Of a stretch of 34,306 nt of DNA, positions 9,353 to 17,048 are shown in pieces. Position 1 is the first letter of the stretch; the number at the start of each line of letters is the position of its first letter. Origin of the DNA: Pseudomonadota bacterium (GTDB taxonomy: Bacteria > Myxococcota_A > Polyangia > Fen-1088); contig JADGRC010000481.1 in assembly GCA_017881245.1 (NCBI GenBank), positions 1 to 34,306 on the forward strand, given 5' to 3'. The position numbers were made by a program, and so were the translations under genes. Under the pieces are notes generated by a model. The model ran no database searches and was not told the origin of the DNA. It saw only the letters and a list, made by a program, of their open reading frames with translations.

Positions 9353-9365
9353 CTGCATAATGCAG
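9353..9365. promoter_or_regulatory. Odd palindrome CTGCAT-A-ATGCAG
   Basis: 6-bp perfect arms around a central A, 4 nt after the preceding inverted repeat. Confidence 0.45.
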
Positions 9366-9533
9366 GATCGCCATGGTTGGATCCCCGCATTTTGCAAGTT
9401 GTTAGGGACGCCAAATTGTTTGTGCCTTTGGACACGGGCCACGTCTGAGGTCGGCTCACACATCCTGTCGAATGAGACTCCGCCGTGGATCCTGTTTTTC
9501 ATTGCGGCCTGCTGCACACTTCTGCACGCCTGC

Positions 9534-9550
9534 CATTGCAATATGCAATG
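9534..9550. promoter_or_regulatory. Palindrome CATTGCA-ATA-TGCAATG
   Basis: 7-bp perfect arms with a 3-nt centre, upstream of the alpha-CTD-like gene; shares the TGCA core with 9353-9365. Confidence 0.5.
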
Positions 9551-9666
9551 CCGGCTAAGCGGCTACGAGCCTAAGTGGCTCTCGGAGCCGGACCGAGTCC
9601 ACACCGATCTATGGTGCGTGACTTGGGTACGTGACTTGCTCTGATTCGGCTGGGGAGGCAGCAGCG

Positions 9667-10914
9667 ATGAATGCGGCCCTAGACGTTCTGCCGAATCCGC
9701 AATCACCTTCACGAAGTCGCAAACACGAAGGCGAGCCGCGGAACTCTAACGAGAGACGATACCCGCGGTCGGGTGGGACCTTGCTTCCATCCGAGCTTGA
9801 GTATCTTCGCGTGGGAGACGATATCGGGTTGGGGCCAAGGACTCTGATGTCCGGCGAATCGCCGGAGATGAGAGCCAGGTTGGGACGTCGGGTGGTCGAA
9901 CGGCTCGCGAAGACCGCCCATGCGCTGCCTCGACATATCTTGGAGCTCGAGGTTCCCCCTCCCCCAATCGTACTGGACACGTTCCTGATCGATGAGCGAA
10001 CGCGGCGCGCCTTGGAGAGGATGCAACCCTACCGCGACACTCAACCCTGGACGCTGGCTCGGTACCTGGAGCTCCCCAGGTTTGGACCACGGTGTTTGGT
10101 TGATCTCTTGGCGGCTCGCGCCGAAAAGTTGGCGACACAGGAACATACCAACCACACTGCGCCTTCAGTTGGAGCGAAGGCGATTGATTGGGGTGGCACG
10201 CGGGTGTCGCTTGCATCCGAGACCGTGATGGTGCTGGATCTGATATCGCGGTTCCTGAGCCAGCGCACGCCGGTGGGGATGGAACAGATTCACAAGCACG
10301 CGTGCGACCACGGACTCAAGGTCCCGGCTGCGACGCTTGCAGATCTGCTGCTTCTGTATCGAAAGAGCAAACGGACGCCGCCATTTCGAATCGCTAGTCT
10401 GGCTGGGGCCGAGGTGGCTGTGCGCCCTCATGAGCAACGATCCTCGGGCGCAATATCGATCACGGCGACCCATTTCATTGATTGGTGGGGACTTGCGCCC
10501 GTGGAGTCGGTCGCCAGCCGATCCCGGCTGGTCACGGGATGCGCAATATCCGAACGAACCATCCACAATGTTTTGGAGGTATCGAAGGGGTTCGTATGGC
10601 TGGATGATGAAAGGACTTGGTTCACGTTCCGACAACGCGACAGCTCCCTGCTTCGACTGTTGACGAAAATGCTCACGATCGGCGAGTGGTTCGACCTCGT
10701 TCGTGTTCAACTCCAAGTTGGCAAATGCCAAGCGCAGGTGCGTGATGTACCGCGCTCGGTGTTCGCACGCTATCTGCGGACCGCTGTGAACTGCCAAATC
10801 CGAGCGACTTGGGCGCGGCGCAGACGGCCCGACGACGGGCCAGATCTCGAGCGACCGCTGCTGCCTGTACGTCTGGCGTCTCCTCGGTCGCACTATGGCC
10901 GGGACCTTCGATGA
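9667..10914 (+). CDS. RNA polymerase alpha-CTD-like helix-hairpin-helix protein with downstream helix-turn-helix-like segments
   Basis: ATG at 9667 preceded by GGGGAGG. LDTFLIDERTRRALERMQPYRDTQPWTLARYLELPRFGPRCLVDLLAA reads onto the alpha-CTD consensus LDxLxLSxRxxNCLKRxx...LLxIxNFGxKSLxEVxxxL. Later VSKGFVWLDDERTWFTFRQRDSSLLRLLTKMLTIGEWFDLVRVQLQV resembles winged-helix/sigma-region-4-like modules. No polymerase core domains. Confidence 0.65.
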   Translation: MNAALDVLPNPQSPSRSRKHEGEPRNSNERRYPRSGGTLLPSELEYLRVGDDIGLGPRTLMSGESPEMRARLGRRVVERLAKTAHALPRHILELEVPPPPIVLDTFLIDERTRRALERMQPYRDTQPWTLARYLELPRFGPRCLVDLLAARAEKLATQEHTNHTAPSVGAKAIDWGGTRVSLASETVMVLDLISRFLSQRTPVGMEQIHKHACDHGLKVPAATLADLLLLYRKSKRTPPFRIASLAGAEVAVRPHEQRSSGAISITATHFIDWWGLAPVESVASRSRLVTGCAISERTIHNVLEVSKGFVWLDDERTWFTFRQRDSSLLRLLTKMLTIGEWFDLVRVQLQVGKCQAQVRDVPRSVFARYLRTAVNCQIRATWARRRRPDDGPDLERPLLPVRLASPRSHYGRDLR

Positions 10915-11927
10915 TCGACGTCGAGCCAGGTTCGAGGGACCAATCGACTCCTCAAGCAGATGTCGCGCGCCGACGTGTGCGCACCCTGACAGACGTGACC
11001 CCAAAATCACAAAATCCCCGAATGGCGAGGGTCATTGCGACCATTCGACGTGCGGCCCACTCGAACGCTCCGATCCTTCTTCGGGGCGAAACCGGCACGG
11101 GGAAATCGACCTTCGCTGAAGTTCTTCACAGCGAGAGCCCCCGACGTGCAAGCCCATTCGTCGTCGTCGATTGTCCGACTCTATCTGATGCCCTGTTTGC
11201 AAGTGAGTTGTTCGGGCACGGAACAGAGACAGCTGCTGTAACTCAGGATCAGGCAGGACGCATCGAGGCGGCTACTGGCGGCACCCTGTTTCTGGACGAA
11301 ATCGGAGAGATGCCACTGTCGGTCCAATCGAAGTTGTTGAGGTTCCTCGACAAGAGGAGGTACGAAGAAACCGGTGGCGGCCAGTCCTCGAGTTGCGACG
11401 TGCGAGTTGTCGCGGCGACCAACCGACGCATTGAAGACGACGTCAAGAATGGCCGTTTTCGGCTGGATCTGTTTTTTCGCCTGAACGTGGTCGAGATTGA
11501 TATCCCACCACTAAGAGAACGACCTGAAGACATTCTGCCGATAGCGCGCCACTTCATCGAGGTTTTTTCGGCGCAACACGGGAGACCCGTTCAACAGCTG
11601 TCAAAGGGCGCCGTCCAGCTGCTTTCCTCGTACGCTTGGCCTGGAAACGTGCGCGAGCTGAGAAACACGATTGAGCAGGTGGTCATGTTGTGTTCTGCCA
11701 ACGTTATCGAAGCCGAGGCATTTCCTGTTCGACTGGCAGGGGCTACACGCCCGCAACCCTCTATCGGTGGGGATTTCGCGGTCGACGAAATCGAACAGGA
11801 GCACATCATGCGGGTCATCCGGCGGACCCCGACGCTGGAAAGGGCCGCCGTCATCCTTGGTATCGACTACACGACTCTCTGGCGCAAGCGAAAACGCTAT
11901 CTGAGTGCCGATTCCGTGTCAGGATAG
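10911..11927 (+). CDS. NtrC-family AAA+ ATPase with Fis-type HTH, lacking GAFTGA and any receiver/sensor domain
   Basis: Walker A GETGTGKS, Walker B GGTLFLDEIGEMP, LDLFFRLNVVEIDIPPLRERPEDI, YAWPGNVRELRNTIEQ, C-terminal TLERAAVILGIDYTTLWRKRKRY. The GAFTGA position reads GHGTETAAVTQDQAGRIE. ATG overlaps the upstream TGA (ATGA, 10911-10914). Confidence 0.88.
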   Translation: MIDVEPGSRDQSTPQADVARRRVRTLTDVTPKSQNPRMARVIATIRRAAHSNAPILLRGETGTGKSTFAEVLHSESPRRASPFVVVDCPTLSDALFASELFGHGTETAAVTQDQAGRIEAATGGTLFLDEIGEMPLSVQSKLLRFLDKRRYEETGGGQSSSCDVRVVAATNRRIEDDVKNGRFRLDLFFRLNVVEIDIPPLRERPEDILPIARHFIEVFSAQHGRPVQQLSKGAVQLLSSYAWPGNVRELRNTIEQVVMLCSANVIEAEAFPVRLAGATRPQPSIGGDFAVDEIEQEHIMRVIRRTPTLERAAVILGIDYTTLWRKRKRYLSADSVSG

Positions 11928-12074
11928 CGAGCGGCGCCGAATCCCGCCACCGCTCGCAACGGGCCGGGGTTCGCCATCGTGGTGCATTCACGGAACACAC
12001 GCGACGGCCCGGGGCCCCCGGGGTTGCGCCTTCGCACGACCCCTCCGGCACAGCCCCGGACCACTCCGGCGACG

Positions 12075-14255
12075 CTATTTGATGAACAGAATCTCCTGGA
12101 ATGTCGGCAGGGGCCACAGATCGTCGTCGACGACTGCCTCCAACCCGTCGGCCGCCTCGCGTACCTTGAGCATGGCCGGCAAGACCGATGTGCAAAAGTG
12201 TTTCGCTTCGGCAAGCGCGCCGTCTTGGCCATGGTGGGCGGTCGCGACTTCCAGACCGGCAAGGCCCGCTTGCAACTTACCGAGCAGATCGGTCACTTGC
12301 TTCAGGACGGACGTATCTGGCGTGAACCCGGCCGCCTTCACCGCCGTGGCGCTCTCCGCCAGCTCACGCTGATAGTGCATGGCCGCCGGAAGGATCGATG
12401 TCTTGGCAATCTTACTCGTCAGCTTCGCTTCCACGTTCACCGACTTGCTGTAGTGCTCCAGGTAGGTTTCGTAGCGGCTGTGCAGCTCCCGCGGCGATAG
12501 CACTTTGTATTTGTCGAACAAGGCAACAACGTCCTTCTGTTGCAGCACGGGCAGAGCGTCAACCGCCGTTTTGTAGTTGGGGAGCCCCCTCTTCTCGGCC
12601 TCCATGTGCCACTCCTGCGAGTATCCGTTGCCGTCGAAGATCACGGCGCCGTGCTGCGTGATGATCTCCGCAAGCACCTCCTGAATCGCCGCGTTCAGCT
12701 TCTTCCCACTGGCAAGGCCGGCGTCGAGTTTGGTCGCAATGACGTCGCAGGATTCGGCGATCGCGGTATTGAGCGCCACGAGCGGATCAGCGATGGACTG
12801 GCTTGAGCCGACCGCTCGAAATTCAAAACGATTGCCCGTGAAGGCAAACGGGCTCGTGCGGTTCCGATCACCGGCATCGCGTGGAAGCTTGGGCAAGGCG
12901 TCGACACCGATCTCGAGCGTGCCCCCCATCTTCGAGGACTTCGCCCCACCTGTGCGAATCTGCTGAAACACGTCGGAGAGCTGCTCGCCAAGGAATATGG
13001 AGATGATGGCGGGCGGCGCTTCGTTGGCCCCGAGGCGGTGATCGTTGCTGGCGGTCGCGATCACCGCCCGTAAAAGGCCCGCATACTTGTGCACCGCGCG
13101 GATCACGGCGCCGCAGAACACTAGAAACTGCGCGTTCTCGTGGGGAGTCTCGCCAGGGTCGAGCAGGTTACCTTGGGTCTGGTTCCCGAACGAGAAGTTG
13201 ACGTGCTTGCCGGACCCGTTCACGCCCGCAAACGGTTTTTCGTGCAGCAGGCAGACGAGACCATATTTTTCGGCCACCCGCCTCAGCGTGATCATCACAA
13301 TCTGCTGGTGATCCGATGCGATGTTTCCGCTCTCAAACACCGGTGCGACCTCGAACTGGCCGGGGGCGACCTCGTTGTGGCGCGTCTTGACCGGAACGCC
13401 GAGCTTGAACAGCTCCCGATCGCACTCCATCATGAAGGCGATTACGCGCTCGGGAATGACACCGAAGTAGTGGTCCTCGAACTCCTGCCCTTTGGGTGGA
13501 CGAGCGCCGAAGAGCGCACGTCCGGCGTTCAGCAGATCGGGCCGCGCGTAGAAGAAATTCTTGTCGATGAGGAAGTACTCCTGCTCCGCGCCTGCGTAGG
13601 ACACGACCATCGCGGGCTTCTCGTGGCCGAACAGCTTCAAGACGCGCGCGACCTGGGCATTGAGCGCCTGACCCGAACGCAAGAGCGGCGTCTTTTTGTC
13701 CAGGGCCTCGCCGGTCCACGACACGAAGGCGGTCGGAATGCAAAGCGTCGTGCCGTTGGTCGTCTCCAGTAGGTAGGCGGGGCTGGTCACGTCCCACGCG
13801 GTGTAACCACGCGCCTCGCTGGTGGCGCGAATCCCACCGTTGGGGAAGCTCGACGCGTCGGATTCGCCCTGAACCAGCGTCTTACCCGCGAACTCGGTGA
13901 TCGCCCCACCCTCGCCGTCCGGAGACAGAAAGCTGTCCTGCTTGCCGGCGCTGACGCCCGTGAGGGGATAAAAGACGTGCGCGTAGTGCGTGGCGCCCTT
14001 TGAAAGGGCCCACGCCTTCATGGCCGCGGCGACCACGTCCGCCACTCGCGGATCAAGGGATGTGCCCGTCTCGACCGTGCGCTTGACCGCCCGGTAGACT
14101 TCTTTCGGCAATTGCGCCTTCATGGTCGCAAGGCCAAAAACATTCGTGCCGAACAGGGACGCCGCTGGGCTCTCTTTGTAATCGAGGGGTGCGCCCGTGT
14201 GTTTGTAGTTTGTCGCCGCCGTGATCGCCGCTCGCCGCGCCGTGCTTCCGCTCAT
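12075..14255 (-). CDS. glnN: Glutamine synthetase type III (GSIII)
   Basis: 726 aa; [132 protein letters not shown] upstream of ATG. Confidence 0.95.
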   Translation of the reverse strand: MSGSTARRAAITAATNYKHTGAPLDYKESPAASLFGTNVFGLATMKAQLPKEVYRAVKRTVETGTSLDPRVADVVAAAMKAWALSKGATHYAHVFYPLTGVSAGKQDSFLSPDGEGGAITEFAGKTLVQGESDASSFPNGGIRATSEARGYTAWDVTSPAYLLETTNGTTLCIPTAFVSWTGEALDKKTPLLRSGQALNAQVARVLKLFGHEKPAMVVSYAGAEQEYFLIDKNFFYARPDLLNAGRALFGARPPKGQEFEDHYFGVIPERVIAFMMECDRELFKLGVPVKTRHNEVAPGQFEVAPVFESGNIASDHQQIVMITLRRVAEKYGLVCLLHEKPFAGVNGSGKHVNFSFGNQTQGNLLDPGETPHENAQFLVFCGAVIRAVHKYAGLLRAVIATASNDHRLGANEAPPAIISIFLGEQLSDVFQQIRTGGAKSSKMGGTLEIGVDALPKLPRDAGDRNRTSPFAFTGNRFEFRAVGSSQSIADPLVALNTAIAESCDVIATKLDAGLASGKKLNAAIQEVLAEIITQHGAVIFDGNGYSQEWHMEAEKRGLPNYKTAVDALPVLQQKDVVALFDKYKVLSPRELHSRYETYLEHYSKSVNVEAKLTSKIAKTSILPAAMHYQRELAESATAVKAAGFTPDTSVLKQVTDLLGKLQAGLAGLEVATAHHGQDGALAEAKHFCTSVLPAMLKVREAADGLEAVVDDDLWPLPTFQEILFIK

Positions 14256-14288
14256 GATGTTCGTTCTCCTTTTCGAATTCTGATTCGA

Positions 14289-14309
14289 GTTCGCCGCCGA
14301 ACGGCGAAC
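14289..14309 (-). promoter_or_regulatory. Inverted repeat GTTCGCCG-CCGAA-CGGCGAAC in the glnN upstream region
   Basis: Perfect 8-bp arms with a 5-nt loop, about 34-54 nt upstream of the glnN ATG. Confidence 0.5.
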
Positions 14310-14494
14310 GGTGGTCCAACGAGTTCATAGCTCTTTTGACCTTGGATACGGCAAGGGTTTTCGTCGTCGCACGCGCGTATTTTCAAAAAAATCAGCAAAC
14401 ATCAACAGCACGAAACCGCCAGGTTTCGGCTGCATTTCCGCCGTCTTTCCGTCAGGACAACACCGGGCCTCCCTGAACTCGGAAGGCAGCGGCG

Positions 14495-15301
14495 CTAGAC
14501 CTCCGCTTGGGTCTCGATTGCGCGTCGAAAGCGCTCCGGGGAACGAAATAGCTCGGCGATGCAGTTCCACGAAAGCTCGCCGAGCCGACTCTCCCTTTGT
14601 CGGCCGAGGGCACATTGCAGGTAGATCGCCTCGCGTAGCAACGGCACGAGGTCGAGGCGGCACCGGAGCTCCCAGGCCGCGGCGTCGGTCGCTTCGCGCC
14701 GAACGGCGGCCTCGAAATCGATCAGAATGGGTTCGAGCGGCGCTGGACACACGATGCAGTTGTGCAACTCAGCGTCGCCGTGCGCCAGGCCGCCGCTTTG
14801 CAGGACCAGCAGTTGCGCCAGCGTCTCCTCTGCCAGCCGCCACAGTCCCGCGGCGGTTGCCAGCGATAGCTTCTGTGCCTTGGCGATGTTGTTCTCGGGA
14901 GGCTCGCCGCCAAATGGAGTGAGACGGGCGAACGACTGGCCCGGAACCAGGCAACTGCGAAACACGTTCGACTCGTACCCGATGGGGGGCGGTATCGTGC
15001 TCAGCTGTGAAGCCAGGAGATGTTGGTCGAATTCGACGCGGGGATCGCCGTGCAATCTTCCCGGAAAATACGTCTTGCGAAAATGAAGCGGGTAGGTCTG
15101 CGCGGCAGGGTGCATCCGGCGCGTGTCCTCTCCCGCGATGATCAGCTCCGCGGTCATCAGCGGCAGACCGTTCGCCTCGCGACGTGCCTGGGTGCGGACG
15201 ACGAAATCCTGCCGCGGAGGCCTTTCGATCAGCGAAAACAGCTCCTGCGCCAGAAGAACCGTGTGCCGTGGCGACACCGCGATGGGCCGGTTCTCGTCCA
15301 T
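14495..15301 (-). CDS. Protein-kinase-like/phosphotransferase-like protein
   Basis: LAHGDAELHNCIV...PILIDFEAAVRRE matches the HGDxxxxN...DFE layout of the APH/kinase-like fold; 268 aa ORF. Confidence 0.6.
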   Translation of the reverse strand: MDENRPIAVSPRHTVLLAQELFSLIERPPRQDFVVRTQARREANGLPLMTAELIIAGEDTRRMHPAAQTYPLHFRKTYFPGRLHGDPRVEFDQHLLASQLSTIPPPIGYESNVFRSCLVPGQSFARLTPFGGEPPENNIAKAQKLSLATAAGLWRLAEETLAQLLVLQSGGLAHGDAELHNCIVCPAPLEPILIDFEAAVRREATDAAAWELRCRLDLVPLLREAIYLQCALGRQRESRLGELSWNCIAELFRSPERFRRAIETQAEV

Positions 15302-15387
15302 TGTCGCCTGCCTTACGACGCCCGGTGTCCCAAGACAAGTCCGTTCTGGCCAGATTCACTTCAGACCCGTGGACCCTGGTATACGAT

Positions 15388-16425
15388 GTGACCGTGTATT
15401 CTGCGTGGCTCGCGATCCAGATTTTGATTCTCCCGCTGGCGATTCAGAGCCTTGAGGTCAAGGGCACCATTTTCTGCCCGAGCGCAAGCGATGTGCGCGA
15501 GCGTCTGCGACCGCTCTTGACCTCCGAGGCCAGTGTGCCCGCGACGGACTGGCTGGAGCTTTACGACGTGCCGTCCCGAACCCCAGGCATCCAAGATTTG
15601 GAGGTGCGTCTGGCGCGCACGGGTACCGGCCGTCCACTCGGCGTCCGCCGCGTCGAGCGGAAGGAATCCTGTGCAGAAACCGCGGACGTCGTCGCGGTGA
15701 TTACAGCCAGTTGGATCGCGAGCTACCCGACCCCGGTCCTGGGGGTGCCATCATTTCCGGACCTGACGCCGCCCGCTTCCATTGGTCCCATCGTCGGCCT
15801 GCCGTCCTCTGCCACCGTTTCGGACGCGAGCAGCTCCGTGGGGCAGGCCCTGGATCTAAAGAACGAGACGGTCCGAGTCTCGGCGGCTTCCGGCCGGAAA
15901 TCCCCGCGCGAGTTGGCCGTCGGGGCGGCGGCCGGCATCGTCTCGGGGATGTCTGGAGGATCGGCCCCCGAGGTACAGATCGAAGGCGAAATCGATTCGC
16001 GACGTTGGGTGCTTCGCCTGGCGGCTGTCGGCAACGGCACGCGCGACGTAGCTTTCGGAATGGGAAGAGCGACCTGGAGGCGACTCACTATCTTCCCCAC
16101 CGTGACTTCCGCCTGGCATTCGTCGAACGGGTTCATGGAGGTAGGCGGAGGTCCCCTGATCGCCGCGACGCAGGCCCGCGGGACGGGCTTTACGAGCGAC
16201 GGAAGCGATACCGGACTGGATCTCGGAATCGGGCCGTCGTTGCGTGTCGGCAGGCGCCTGGCTGGATCTCGTTCTGCGATCTGGGTGGGCGTCCGGTCGG
16301 CTTTCTGGCTCCGACCTCACCGGGCCGCGGTCGATGGGTTGGCCGATGGCCAGCCGCCAAGCGTGGCGCTGCCCTGGTGGGACGTGTCGGCCGCCGCCGG
16401 AATCACCTTTCCCATAGGAATCTGA
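15388..16425 (+). CDS. Secreted protein of unknown function, upstream of an ECF sigma gene
   Basis: Probable GTG start at 15388 (or 15394), then hydrophobic AWLAIQILILPLAIQSLEV; ORF continues to 16425. Confidence 0.6.
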   Translation: MTVYSAWLAIQILILPLAIQSLEVKGTIFCPSASDVRERLRPLLTSEASVPATDWLELYDVPSRTPGIQDLEVRLARTGTGRPLGVRRVERKESCAETADVVAVITASWIASYPTPVLGVPSFPDLTPPASIGPIVGLPSSATVSDASSSVGQALDLKNETVRVSAASGRKSPRELAVGAAAGIVSGMSGGSAPEVQIEGEIDSRRWVLRLAAVGNGTRDVAFGMGRATWRRLTIFPTVTSAWHSSNGFMEVGGGPLIAATQARGTGFTSDGSDTGLDLGIGPSLRVGRRLAGSRSAIWVGVRSAFWLRPHRAAVDGLADGQPPSVALPWWDVSAAAGITFPIGI

Positions 16426-16466
16426 AACAAACGCGGGGGACTTGGACACTAGGGGAGTGACCCAAT

Positions 16467-17048
16467 ATGCCACCTGCCTCCTCCCCATTGCGGCGCCCAC
16501 CCGCGCGGATGTCTGGCCTTGACCCGCCGCTGTCGTTCGAGGCTCTGTGCCGCGCGCATGCCGACCAGATCGCACGGTGGGCCGCGCGCCTCGGTGGGCC
16601 TGGCCTCGAACCTGAAGAGGCGGTTCAAGAAGTCTTCCTGATAGTCGCGCGGCGACTGGGTGAATTTCGCGGCGACGCGAAGATCACGACCTGGCTGTTT
16701 CGAATCACCGTGCGGGTTGTGGCGAACCAGAGACGGGCCCTGCGGCGTCGTCAGGGTTGGGCACGCCTGACACGGCGGATCGTGGACCAGACCGCCACGG
16801 CCGACCCCGGCCCGGCGGCCCAGATGGAACAGGCCGAGGCAACGAGACGGTTTTACCGAGCTCTCGACGAGCTGCCGGAACGACACAGGCAGGTTCTGGT
16901 CCTTTTCGAGTTGGAGGACATGGGCACGGAGGAAATCGCGGGCCTGGTCGAGCGGCCGGCGACAACCGTGCGGGTCTGGCTGCACAGGGCGCGCAGGGGG
17001 TTCATCGATGCCTGGCGTCGCAACCAGAGGCTGGAGGACCAAGAGTGA
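16467..17048 (+). CDS. ECF-family RNA polymerase sigma factor
   Basis: FEALCRAHADQIARWAARLGGPGLEPEEAVQEVFLIVARRLGEFRGDAKITTWLFRITVRVVANQRR (region 2) and LDELPERHRQVLVLFELEDMGTEEIAGLVERPATTVRVWLHRARR (region 4). Confidence 0.92.
   Translation: MPPASSPLRRPPARMSGLDPPLSFEALCRAHADQIARWAARLGGPGLEPEEAVQEVFLIVARRLGEFRGDAKITTWLFRITVRVVANQRRALRRRQGWARLTRRIVDQTATADPGPAAQMEQAEATRRFYRALDELPERHRQVLVLFELEDMGTEEIAGLVERPATTVRVWLHRARRGFIDAWRRNQRLEDQE

Noticed and set aside
9150-9666. Sigma54 (-24/-12) promoter for the transport operon or regulator pair
   Set aside because: I found no convincing TGGCAC-N5-TTGC match by eye on either strand; consistent with, but not proof of, a sigma54-independent regulator.
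15355-15390. Promoter-like TTCACT...TATACGAT immediately before the GTG at 15388
   Set aside because: Spacer of about 19 nt and a -10 overlapping the start codon make it unconvincing without transcript-start data.
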